From Brugia malayi (lineage: Eukaryota > Nematoda > Chromadorea > Rhabditida > Onchocercidae), in NCBI RefSeq assembly GCF_000002995.4, contig NW_025062479.1, positions 143,501-207,500 of the forward strand: DNA of 64,000 nucleotides, read 5' to 3'. Below, piece after piece: positions 13,501-24,811 of this stretch. The stretch's first letter is position 1. The number at the start of each line of letters is the position of its first letter. Made by a program: the position numbers and the translations under genes. Below the pieces are notes generated by a model. The model saw only the letters and a program-made list of their open reading frames with translations, had not been told where the DNA came from and made no database searches.

Positions 13501-15041
13501 TGAGAAAGTATACTCTGGCGGAGAGAATCAAGATTTTCGGCTTGAACTTTTTCGTAAGTGCTGGAATTGTTGCAAACAAATTTTTGTCTGCCAATGGGTC
13601 ACATAAAGAGATCCTGAAACCAAGTAATGCGAAATGTATAAGCCCAAGCAACAAAATCAAAATACTTTTCCGAATACTAACAATGAATCTGAAAAGCCGT
13701 AAAACAGCCTTTGGCGTTGGAGACATATTTGAGCATTTCCCGCTGCTCGCATGAAATGCTTCATGCGAGCTGAACAAAGTACATCTTCTCTCAAATTCCT
13801 CTTGTTGAATGCTTCATAACACTGCAATAAATACTTTTTGGTTGACTGATGTAGAAGAGATATTGAAATTCATGAGATCTATGAACGTATGACTCAATCA
13901 TATTTTAGCTGTTTTCAGAAGAAATGGTAAATATACAGCATAGCAAACCGACTGACGAAATTTCTGATGATGTCAATTTCAGTGTAATTTTCAATAACAA
14001 AAATTGGTTTCTTCCAATTGATGAATCGAAAGCCTTCCGGCAACAGTGCACCGTGTTCATTCCAACGATTTTCACATTTCCCACTAATATCTGAAAAATG
14101 TGGAGCTCATTCAGTTCTATAGAAAAATTATCAAGAACTTAACTATTACTCAGTTGTTACTTCATCTGACCATAAATTATAGACCTGGCGGCGGGAAATA
14201 CGAAACAACAAAAAGTTGTACCAAATTGTTCGTTAGGGCAAACGGCATCTTCCGAAAATCCGACATCAAGTCGTTTCATGTCGCTGATAGAAGATTCATT
14301 GCGTAAAAGAAGCACACCACGTACTTTATCGTCCTTCAATACTCTGATTATTTCCCTGCAGCAGCAACAGTATGTATCCTATTTAAAAGTATTTATTCGT
14401 AAAAAAAAACAGAAACTAAAAAATACAGCCTGAAACTTACTCATTTAAAAGAAATATATCGAAAGCTGTGATAATGCGATCTTCAGAATCAAGACTTGCT
14501 ATAAGATTGATTAACTCATCAGCATTATTTGCATAAACGACAACACCTTCGTTTCCTTCCTCTGCAGCTGAAATGGTACCAAATACAGAGCTCCATAAGT
14601 AATTACTCTGATCATTTCTTGCAACGCCTATCTCCTTTTAAACAATACAAGTACTTACAACCACACCCAATTTCATGTGTTCCATTCAACAATCGAAAGC
14701 AACTGTATCTTCCACCAATCAAATCTAGATAGATCTGATCCGATAGTCGTTCACCACAACTGATTTTCACTGAATGAATTTCTCTCCAGTCATATTCCTA
14801 GTTAAAACATCCAATATCAACACCTAACCTTACCACCATGTTCACCTTTCGCTAATCCATGAATGGTACATTGAACCTCTTCCCCTTCTGCCTACAATAT
14901 ATATGAGTTTTCTTCGTTTGAAATGGAGACAAGAATTTCTCTGTTCGAAAGGAAATTTCAACTTCTATGACAGTAAAATCAAAAAAAAAAAACCAGCATA
15001 CAGGACGCTGCGAAAAGTAAAAGTTGACACCAATATTTCAT
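10598..15041 (-). CDS. aph-2: Nicastrin, gamma-secretase subunit (complete)
   Basis: Nicastrin is the large glycosylated ectodomain subunit of the gamma-secretase intramembrane protease, acting with presenilin, APH-1 and PEN-2 in Notch-type signalling. Exons in transcript order: 15041-15002, 14769-14659, 14567-14441, 14355-14171, 14090-13957, 13821-13682, 13613-13514, 13422-13255, 13077-12976, 12808-12725, 12486-12323, 12154-11901, 11640-11492, 11120-11015, 10791-10598. All 14 junctions are GT-AG and in phase, giving 685 residues (human and C. elegans are about 710-720). Landmarks: signal peptide MKYWCQLLLFAAS; CPNEQFG; CDPLAD; ARMDSF; FFHGES followed by YIGSS near residues 331-344; YSTWVESVW before one membrane helix at about 656-679; short cytosolic tail. 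The ectodomain keeps the aminopeptidase-like fold landmarks, including the Glu equivalent to human E333 (residue 336). The DYIGS motif reads GYIGS (see findings). Confidence 0.96.
14834..14891 (-). other. Candidate cryptic or poison exon in aph-2 intron 1
   Basis: A 58-nt stretch within nicastrin intron 1 (15001-14770) bounded by a TATTGTAG acceptor and a G|GTAAGG donor. It is open in one frame (reads AEGEEVQCTIHGLAKGEHG). Spliced between aph-2 exons 1 and 2 it would enter another frame and meet TGA, so inclusion would truncate the protein. It may equally be chance. Confidence 0.2.
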
Positions 15042-15294
15042 ATCAATTTCACTTGCATCGATTTTATTATTCTGAAATGCAACATCATAATGAATGGAAG
15101 ACAAACAATTCATATAAGCATAAAATTTTGAAAAAAAAAAAAAAAAAAAACTCAGCCACTCTTAATTGTGAACGAAAAGAAACATAGAAGAAAACAAAGT
15201 TTTCGTACAAAAACCTCTGATGCAAAAAGTGCGTTTAATTTCTGCATGCAAGTAGAGTACTTGTGGTAAAAAAAAAAACAGAGAATTGACATTT

Positions 15295-15452
15295 TTAAAG
15301 TTTGAATTTAAACAAGAGGAACAAATAGATACGGATGATAAGAACAGCGACGAAAAGGTAGGAAGTAACCCCAACGATGAGAGGAACTAATCTAACCCCA
15401 GTCCTTCCGATAAAATTGAGGCGCAGTAAACCGAGTGCAGCATCATGTGAAA
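15295..15452 (-). CDS. Possible terminal exon of a small membrane protein
   Basis: Open frame ending in TAA at 15297-15295 (minus). It encodes about 50 residues with a strong hydrophobic helix (VPLIVGVTSYLFVAVLIIRI) preceded by basic residues (LLRLNFIGRTGVR) and followed by a short basic tail. It lies about 250 bp upstream of aph-2 in the same orientation, so it could be the end of an upstream gene in an operon-like pair. The upstream acceptor (CATAAG) is poor and no earlier exon was found. Low confidence. Confidence 0.22.
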
Positions 15453-17304
15453 CTTATGTCCCAGTGTTGACATCTATTATCAGTTGGTGTAAGTTTTGTT
15501 ATCGTGAAATTCACGGAAGGATTTTATCAGTAGCTGTTCACGTTCGGTCCAATTTTGTGAAGTGAATGCTGTGAATACATGCTAAAATGCATGCAACTCT
15601 TGCACTTGGTAAGATTTGGAACAGAATTATGCATAATTTTCAAGACAGATAGATGGGATGGACAAATGCAATTTACCATTCAATGAATCAACATAACATT
15701 GTACTTAGCATACTATTACGTTACCCTACGTTCAGAATACACGTACTTACGTTGTTTGCCATAAGTTTTACATGTATGTTCACTCTTCTCTCCATACACA
15801 TTTCCCGTAATCTCCAGTAGCTTTGTTCCATCCGGAATTTGGGCTGTCTATTCTTATTTTATTCTTATTCCTGTTTGAAGTGTTCCATCAGGAATATTGA
15901 TATCAATTTTATTGCCTCTTTGTTCTGAACACTTTTTTGTCCACTATTCGTGGTACACTGGAGAGGCTATTTTGTGGTACACTATTATATTTTTTTTTTT
16001 TCTTCTTCCTTCTATTACTTGTTCTCACATCAGGAAGAAGTAGGGGAGAGATCACAAGTTACATAATACTTTGAAATACGTTTCAGCGACCAAAAATTGA
16101 GAACTGCAAACTGCAAGCAAGAAGCATGGAATAGGTTCCAAATTTCCATTTAAAGAGACGAATCGTATACCTCGTTAGAGTAGTACTTTCGTGAACTTGC
16201 TAGGATTTACTTGCTAGGTAGTTTTCTTGGTTGCAGTTTGGAAGAGTTTGTACAGACGAATGTGTTGTGTAATGGAGTTTGTTGAAATAAATTTTTATTT
16301 CTAAAATATATTAAACAAAGTATTATTAATTTATATTGATAATGCTGATAATTTCGCAGAGATGTTATCTACGATCTGATAGGATGAAACTGTAACATTT
16401 TAGACAATTAAGATAAGATTAGTTACAAGTGCAAGAATATAAGTGTTGACTAAATGATTGCTCATATGAGATAGAAAATTAAAACAAGTTTATATTTGTC
16501 TAAGGAATATTCAAATAAGACAACCTTTAATTTTATAGGTGTGATACAAAATTATTTTTGTCATATTATAATTTGGTTTTTTCGACAGTACTAGTTTAGC
16601 TGAACTTGACATTGTGAAGAAAATGATGCACCTTATTTGATAGATATATACTGTCCAGAAAAAGGCACAAGTTAGTTTCATTTTTCTTCAGGATAATATA
16701 AAACGAAGTTCAACAAATCAGTCAATTCTTGTTGTCCTGCGATGACCGGAAGTTGATATTTGGCAAGTACTGTACATGCTTGGACAGATGCAAACACGCA
16801 ATAGAAAGTGATGAAAATTGGCTTCTGATTGGTCTTAAATCAGAAGCTGCATAGCAGCAACGGGTGCTTCGAAAGATGCTGAATGTTAGAATCAGACTTC
16901 TGAATATTATGCAAATGGCAAGTGGTTAGCTACAAATATGTGGCACGAAGAAATGATCTTTTCATTTTTCTTCAGGATAATAAGATGGGAAGAGAAAGAT
17001 GAAAGATGCAGTCATTTCACATTTGAATGCAGTCTATTTTGCACATGCGCAAATTTTGATAGGATGACTTACTTTTCTTTTCGGACTGCAAATAATGGAG
17101 TAGACTGCCCCATTCACTACTTCCAAATATGCTCACGACGAAATATTGAGGAGCTGATGTCGATGCTACATAATTGCCTTTGGTTAACTGATAAACTAAA
17201 CTGTTGGTGTGGTTGCTATGGATGCAAAAGGACGCATTTTCAACAGGATTAGGAAGCTTGAGTAGTAATAAAGTGATTACTGGCTGAGCTTTTTGGAGTA
17301 AATT

Positions 17305-17336
<32 letters not shown>

Positions 17337-17612
17337 ACCTATCCTCAGTCATCGGTGGTTCACTCGTGATCAATGTGGTTCGGTGCGATTGGAAGGTGGA
17401 AATTCTTTTTTCCAGCTATAATTCATACCATTTCGTATTACTCAAATTGTTACCAAGCTGCACTGATCACAATGTGCATGGTAGGCTTCTTGATGTCGTT
17501 CATTACCAGGCTAATTGAATATATCCAACACTTTTCATTGCTACTTCTCTTTCATTATTCCAAATTAGCATTACGGTCCGTCTATCTTGGAAAGAATTGT
17601 TTTATTCTTAAT
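15453..17612. other. Intergenic region, no convincing gene
   Basis: Separates the minus-strand aph-2 region from the plus-strand lectin receptor and probably contains the receptor's promoter. It holds a 22-bp exact repeat (16677-16698 and 16961-16982, TTCATTTTTCTTCAGGATAA followed by TA) and a long T run near 15991. ORFs at 16938-17252 and 17373-17612 lack family support. Confidence 0.45.
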
Positions 17613-20600
17613 ATGGTTTTTTACATTGTAATACGAAATTTCGACGATACAATGGCTGTGCATGCACAGGCATGTCCTGGTAATATTTATTTTCTATTTT
17701 GTCTTTTTTGTTAAAATCGTCTTTGAAAAGCGAGAAATTGATAGTATGATAGGGAGCAGTAACAATAATATAATCTTAATAATGAAATTTTGACTGTTTA
17801 ATGACCAGTTGATGTGGTACCCTGAAATATGTGGCCAATATCATTTTACTGTTTGTTCATAAGATTTCGATTAGCATTTTAGTCGTCCCTTAGTCGTTCC
17901 TTATTTTATTTTCTATCCTTTTGGACTCAATTTTCCGAATAACTTTAGTTTCCTTCTTTTGCATGCGACTTTTCAAGTTTCATCTTCCGAATGTTAATAT
18001 TACTGTAGCAGAGCCGATAATACTACAAGCGAAGTCTAATGCTCAGCAAGTCTATTTTCACACAATTGGATATGAAACCGGTCGCTATGCAAATAACATG
18101 AGATGCAGCTGGATCCTGATGGGTAGCAGTAGCAGGAAAAGAATAATGCTAACTGTCCATGATTCCGACATTGACGATGCCTTGTTCTCAGAATGTGATG
18201 ACTATTGCTCCATTCATGATGGCAAGCCTTTTTTTTTTTTTTAATAGAACCGTAAAGTTTCAATGACAAACAAAGAAAATGTTGATTGCCCTCTCTTTTC
18301 AGGTGATACATCTAAATCACCAGAAGTAGTACGTTGGTGTGGTGATAAGCATCCGAATGCGGTTATTAGTACTACCGATTCACTTTATGTGTATTTTCAT
18401 AGCGATGAAGCATTTCAAGGGAAAGGCATTAATATGTCCTTCATTGAATTTGGTATTTTGTTTTTTTTTTTTTTTTAAACTACGAAATGTTTGTGGTATG
18501 TTTGTCGTATAAGGTTACATTGCTATTTATAACCTTACCCACAAACAAAAACAATAAAAAAAAGGGTCTATTTTAACGTTATAATTATGTCTGAAAAATT
18601 ATCTAGCATTTAGCGAAAGTTGATGGAACATTGTGCAAAAATCGTAAGTTCCTTATCATCCATGATTTTCAATGAATATCAATTTCTGCATTCTTCATGT
18701 ATAATTCCTCTGCCAAATTGTCAAATTCCCCTGAGAAAATTAACAAATGCCATTACTTCTATCTAAATTTGTGATTCTATAAAGATAACGGCAAATTACC
18801 AAGAATGGTCGTACTACGTGAAGATATTTTGAAATATCTATTATCCTGTACACATATAGAGCTGACAAAACTAGTCCTCAGACTATAGGAAAACTAACAG
18901 AAATGATATCTTCCGTCTAACTTTCAGATATACCAGGATGTCCACCGAGCTGGATTTTCAGTTCGGTAGGTTACTGTTATACATTAAAGAGGCCAGTTCA
19001 CGGTTTAACGTGGTTAGAAGCGCAGAAGGAATGTAATTTGGTACGCAGCAACCTACTCACGTTGACTTCTGCCATCGAGTATTCTTTTGTTGCAGGTAAC
19101 CAGATGCCTAGTTCCGTATTTCTACTAAATGGACCAGGAATAAATTACCTAAGTTCATTAGCCTGAAAGGTGAAATTGACATATTTCAGCAATTTACAAA
19201 AAAAGCAAAACACTACCATGGATTGGTTACATGGAAGATAGCAGTGAAGGAAAATTTATGCCCGTGGATCCAAACTCCGGACCTTGGCTAGAAGAGTTCG
19301 TAGATGGTCATTTATCCAACATTGAAAACAAAACAAAAAATTTTTAACTGCAGTACATCCGGTACTATTCTAATATTAGCAGTTGTAGACATCAACCTGT
19401 CATACAAATAGATGTTTGGAGACATCAACGAGTCAAAATGCATTTAATGGAAAGAGCTGTACATATCACAACCAGCAGTAAAATACTGCACTGAAATTAA
19501 GTGATAAATTTAGGCAAAATCAATATTAATCTATCATACTGTATCAAACAGAAATTACTTTATCGAGCTACTAACTATGATGAGCATTTTGCTTTAATGT
19601 TACAGAATAGAAAAATGCAGAACAAAAACCTGCAGTACATATTATACAATTATCTCATTGTTTCAGCTTACCGAAACTCACTGGAAGTTCCCCTGGACAA
19701 AACTGTGCCTATATAGACTGGCGAAATAGGAATGGATATATTTTGGCTATGGATGACTGCAGAAATCGCCATGAATATATATGCAAGCGTCATCAAGGTA
19801 ATATTTGACACTTGGCACTGTTCAATAGTAAACGATCCAAGGACAAACTGATCCAAAGGAAATATTTTCAGATGGTAACACGATACCGTATCTTCCACAA
19901 GAAGAAATGATGCGTAGCAGCGTCGCAAAGTCTCCAATCCGTTTCACTGTCTGGTTGTTTATTATTCTGCTTATTCTGTTGATGCTTATCCTACTTTATT
20001 TATGTTATCGGAAGTGTAGAAAGCAACATGCACTGTCACGTATTGGAAGTTCCGATGTAAACCAGCGCCTGGTTGCGGGAATCGATGTGCAGAGAGCTGC
20101 AACATCCACTACAGTATCACATATCGAAAGCTCCGAGGTCCAAAGAATTGATGGTGCTAATAGTGATGCAAGAGTGACTACAGTAACTGAAAATGCTTTC
20201 AATGCAGTCTTAGATGGAGGTTCATCAAGGTTAGCTGTCAGAAAATTATTGGAATATTTATCTTTTTCGCTGTAAACAGATTGTATTCTCACACCATCAG
20301 ATTCAAAACGAACAATTCATATTGAAAATAAACATACAGCAGGTCAAGAATGGAAATAAGCAAAACTTAAAACAAACTATTTAGTAGCAATTTACATAAG
20401 TAAAGGCAAAATCTAATATAAAAAAATTAACAGTAACATAATTACAGACAAACAATAGAACAAAATACTCCGAATCAAAACTCGCACTCGGCACAGCAAC
20501 TGAACCTGCAACGAATTGAACCAACAGTTCTGACAATTGAGCCATGTTTTAATGCCCGTCAAACGAGTGAAGAACGCCTCTCGGTACCTAGTCGAAGCAA

Positions 20601-20787
20601 ACAAAACCTACCATTTGGCTTACGGGAAAATACAATGGGCAGCACAACGAGGGAAGAAGCACTACTCAAAATACGACGCGGTGAACTGTTTGAACGTCCA
20701 CGCGTATCTGTTCTAGATCATACATCCGCCATTAGCCTTGACGAATTCTGGAACAAAAATGAAATGTCAACAATTAACAGAAATTAG
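17613..20787 (+). CDS. CUB + C-type lectin single-pass membrane receptor
   Basis: Predicted type I surface protein. Exons: about 17613-17679, 18012-18221, 18303-18452, 18928-19095, 19190-19299, 19606-19634, 19667-19797, 19872-20229, 20448-20787 (TAG); about 520 residues in one frame. The CUB domain spans exons 2-3 with four cysteines (CP, MRCSW, SECDDYC, RWCGD). The C-type lectin domain spans exons 4-7: PGCPPSW, GYCYTLKRP, TWLEAQKEC, LPWIGYMED, GQNCAYIDW, DDCRNRHEYICKR. No EPN or QPD sugar-binding triplet is clear, so calcium-dependent sugar binding is doubtful. A strong helix follows (FTVWLFIILLILLMLILLYL), then a roughly 220-residue Ser/Thr/Gln-rich cytosolic tail. Intron 18222-18302 needs a GC donor. 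The 29-nt exon 6 is inferred because exons 5 and 7 do not join in phase without it. The first exon and signal peptide are uncertain. Confidence 0.85.
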
Positions 20788-22176
20788 TTATGAAGTTATA
20801 CATTTAGTGCCTCTTTTGTACAAAATATTTATCATTTTTGTTTCCTTGTTATTTCATATTTAAAGCGGCTACTACTATCTGTCAGGTTCATGATCACTAA
20901 AATGGGCAAAGTATGCTGTCTTATCAATATCTGATCCCTTCTCAAACTCTCCATCATTCTTCAATATTTATCTTGTAGCCTCAAAAATAGCAAATTATCG
21001 TGGATTGGACCGCCTACAATACTGAAGCAAAGAGAATCACATGGCGTAAAATTCAAACATATTCAAACATAATGAGAACTTGTTTTCATATCAGGCCAAG
21101 TTAACAGCCAGTATGCAAAAGTATACCAATCTAACACTTGAAACGGAATTAAGGGAATTAATAGTGGAATAAGCAAAAATCAATGGATACTGCCATAGTA
21201 AAGCGAAATTTTCAAGCAAATGGATAAATGAAACTTCACTTAAAAAGCATAAAATAACACTATAAAATAAAACATAGAATGATAAACTAACGATTCATTT
21301 ATACGACGAAAGGGAGAACATCATTTTTACATATGAGACGTCTGTCAATGGGATAATGAGAGGACGGCAACAGAATGTGCCGTATGAAACTGCGACCCTG
21401 CTTCAGTCCCAAGAAACAACGCCAGTTCTCCACGAATCCGAGATCGTTTGGTGAACGCCATCTGTGCTGTTTCCGTCGGTAATCACGATGTTGCTAAACA
21501 GTTAAGACTTCGGAGAGAAAAAAAGCAAAAGAAGTTTGAAAACGATTGCAATGCATGCAAGTTCTTTTAAAAGTTCGCACTGAAGCGAACTAACCGCTCA
21601 TCATAAATGAAGTGGAACGTAATAGCTTACGACTTTTTTGCCTTGAACCTTTAAGTGCCCTCGGTGTTCAACTCGTTAATAGGAGAACAACGAATACACT
21701 TCAAATTGAAGCGTACATCAATCTAACGTTGTTTTAAAGAATTCCAACTTATAGATTTTTTCCACCTCTTGCATCCACCACGTTTCACAAATTGTATAGT
21801 TCTCTCAAGTACAAATGAAAAGGAAAAAAAAAAGAGTTAATTAACCTTATCTGGATTAAATAACTATGTTAACTGATAGTGGTTAAGCACACCTAAGTAT
21901 GGAAAGATATATATCATGTAAGTGATAAAAAATAGCATAAATGTGATATTGTTAAGATTGAACAGCTTCATTTGTAATATGCAAAGATATATATCAGTAA
22001 CCAGATAATGGTGCATAAATTGACCGAAGTTCGGGAAAAATTTTTTAAACACGAAAGTTTCGGAACAAAGTCCCCATATCGGTAAAGTTATTTTATGCTC
22101 AAATATTGCTCTAAAACCACTACTGAAATTTTTAATAAATTCACACACTGTTTAAACCTAATATGAAATTTATCAT
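20788..22176. other. Intergenic; one coding-like open stretch
   Basis: Between two converging genes. 21278-21454 (+) is open for 58 codons after an AACATAG acceptor-like site and ends in TGA. Its last part reads VPYETATLLQSQETTPVLHE. It is slightly GC-richer and also open on the opposite strand. It could be an alternative 3' exon of the lectin receptor or a small gene, but nothing proves it. The rest shows no exon. Confidence 0.3.
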
Positions 22177-23756
22177 TTAAGAAATGGCATTAAGTGTATG
22201 AAAACCAGCCAAGTAATCGATGAATGTTTCGCCAATTGAGATTAAATACATGTTCCATGCTGCGAACATTCCAAGAATGATGGATAAAAGCGCTGCCAAT
22301 CCATAAACAAAACAAATATAACTGATCAGAAGATTTGGTATTAGTGAACAAAGTAGACCACGCCACGGCGCCAGTGATAAATGCTGAGCACAATATGGCA
22401 CAGCTGATAAGCGCTGCAAAGCCCAATATTTGCTTAAAACAGTTTCCAAGTCCAAACAGTAAGTTTACTTCTTCCAGACCATCTCAATGTTAAACGTCAG
22501 GTTCCATCGCTGTTCAAGATGCTAACAAAGATACGGCAGGTTAATGAGGACAACGGTTAATGACGTCGAAATCTTCTGGAATAAATAAAACTTCCTCTGT
22601 ACAAATTGCACTTCAGCACGCTACATATATATATGTGCGTCTTCCCAAGAAAACATACTATTTTGAGCATGAACCCATAATTCATATGAAAATGGTGAAA
22701 ATAGAAAGTTACCATAAATAACAGGGATAACTATACATATACAAATAGCGGACTTTTTCGGGAGTTGGAAAAAGTTCGCAATATACGATGCGTAGCAATC
22801 AGTTAAGCCATGATGAGATGCTATAACTCTGTTATTTGCTACTTTGAATAATTTTTTGAAATACCAGGTTGAAAACATAGAACTGTAGAATGCAAGAAAC
22901 AAACATTAACAGAATAGAAGTGTTCCCAAAACGCCGCATAATTTACAGTGAGTATGAAACACTGCGAAAACCACACATAGATAACGAATTGTAAGAAATA
23001 GCGATGATTATTAAGGCCCACACATTGATTGATCCATACACAATGATGATCCATATACAACACACAACGACCACACAGTGAACAATGGTGTGTTCCTTCC
23101 GGTTTATGGTATCCACAAGAAATGCACAACGGTTCCGCATTAGACTGTAAATGTTGTAATTACTAATTTAGAAAAAAGGAGAATACAACTATATTTTAAT
23201 CCATAAAATACCGAGGAATATTTAGAAAGTTTGTTCTGGAAACGACAAATAACTAACACATTCTGGTCGCCCAGGGTCCACTGAGCAAGCTTTTTGATAA
23301 TGAAAGAGAATGCAAACAATTAGATATGCACCGACAGCATAATAGAGGGGGATGCGAAATGATGGCCGTACTTGTTGTTCGTATGGGAACAGGATGAGAT
23401 ATTCGCATCCAACAATTATTACCAATAAGAAATGAACGAGACAGTACAAACCCTAAAATATTACTAATCAATACTGTAATGATTAAGTGAGTCTAAACCT
23501 AATCTTAACATTTAAAAGTGTCAGTATTAATTGCCAGACTGTTCATTCCATGCTTATTTCTTTGACGATTTTAATGGCTTACGAAAATACGAAAGCATGA
23601 GCAAAAAGACAAAACAAATCCAGCAAATTTGCTTACTGCTCCTAAACCAGTCCGAATGAAAGCATTCAAAAATCGAATATAATGTAAACTGATTGAGGAA
23701 GGTACCGCCGATATTGCCGCAACAAAGCGGCGTGACCAGAAATGAAATTTCAACAT
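22177..23756 (-). CDS. DHHC protein S-acyltransferase
   Basis: Membrane enzyme that S-palmitoylates cytosolic cysteines of target proteins, usually at ER, Golgi or plasma membrane. Exons: 23756-23637, 23452-23258, 23144-22905, 22413-22177. All junctions are phase 0 with GT-AG sites; about 263 residues. An alternative donor at 22911 would shorten exon 3 by two codons. Four membrane segments: two before the cysteine-rich domain (around VHFLLVIIVGCEYLILF and IPLYYAVGAYLIVCILF), then FLQFVIYVWFSQCFILTV, then LISYICFVYGLAALLSIIL. The cysteine-rich domain is intact (CISCGYHKPEGTHHC, SLCGRC, DHHC at residues 137-140, NQCVGLNNHRYF). The usual C-terminal TTxE motif appears as GETFID. The small size resembles short DHHC enzymes; I cannot name the paralogue. 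An acceptor 33 nt before the ATG fits cis- or SL trans-splicing. Confidence 0.93.
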
Positions 23757-24811
23757 ATACCAGTCTTTCAGGATGATTTTCCTCTGCAAAGATCTATCCC
23801 AAACGGTTCAAATTGATGAAATCTGAATACAGAGGAAACATATATATATCATCAACTTTCCAAATGATATCCTCAAATAGAAGTGTTCAATGCAAATATA
23901 AATTCACAACAAATGGATTAGATTTTGAATATCAGTTCTTTTGAATTTTTGACTGCAATAACCGGTTGCAACCGAAAAATTCCCGATCACTCTCATATGC
24001 TCCTATAATAACTATCAGAGATATGCGTTCAAAACTGTCTCCGTTCGAAACTGAATTATTGGCCAACACATACTTACAACTTCTTTCTATTTCATATAGA
24101 TTCTATTTTATACAAACACACATTCTTCCTATTTTATAAGTAACCACACAGAAAATCTGCACCTCACAACACAACTACACCTGTCGACAAAACCAATACA
24201 CCCGCATCTCTAGCACCGCACTTTCACGACCAGGACGCAGTGCAAATTGTTGACTCAAGCGGTCTCCGATTTACCTGTGGGACATTCATTGGTAAGGTTG
24301 AATTAATGGAGTGAAGCTGTCGATTAGTTCGAGCAGTTCCTTTGTGCAGTGAAATAAGTGCACTGACTGATAACATTTAATCAGCAGTTTAAGTAATGAT
24401 AATTTGATGTAGTGAATAATAGAAGATGGAATGTGAATGCCTATCGATGTAAGATGAAAGCTTCAAACAGCACCGATGTCATTACCGAAAAATTATCGAC
24501 CATTTAAAAGTGAGTATAGTTTTGAACATTTAGAATTTGCATCAGTTGATTGAAATCATGAAAATCTTGAAGACTTTCTAATCTAACAACAAATCGACTA
24601 CTCCCATTCTGCAGAACTGTTCAAAAATGTTTGACTAATCACATCACATTGAGTTATTCAGTAAGACGACTTTTGCGTTACGAAAAGTTCGAATGTAAGT
24701 GAGCGGAAATGTAACGAACGTGTTGTCCATCCATGTATTGTCTTTGTCCTTTTGCGCTTCTAGAGACAAATAACAGCACAGAGCATCATTATCGAAGATA
24801 CAGCGATTGAA
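23757..24811. other. Shared upstream region of two divergent genes
   Basis: About 1.05 kb between the ATG of the minus-strand DHHC gene and the ATG of the plus-strand membrane protein, so it likely holds both promoters and 5' UTRs. An acceptor-like CTTCTAG at 24758-24764 lies about 47 bp before the plus-strand ATG and could be a trans-splice site. No exon was recognised. Confidence 0.45.

Noticed and set aside
13745..13770. 11-bp perfect palindrome GCTCGCATGAA / TTCATGCGAGC
   Set aside because: Lies inside nicastrin exon 6 and is explained by the coding sequence; no separate role is inferred.
16938..17252. 104-codon Cys/Phe-rich plus-strand frame
   Set aside because: No domain or signal peptide, and no in-phase link to the lectin receptor.
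17373..17612. Upstream extension of the lectin receptor's first exon to an earlier ATG
   Set aside because: It would place a long irregular hydrophobic segment before the CUB domain. A later ATG is simpler, though the true first exon is unknown.
22621..22902. 93-codon minus-strand frame with hydrophobic residues
   Set aside because: Falls within the last intron of the DHHC gene. Joining exon 3 directly to 22413 is in phase and gives the expected fourth membrane helix.
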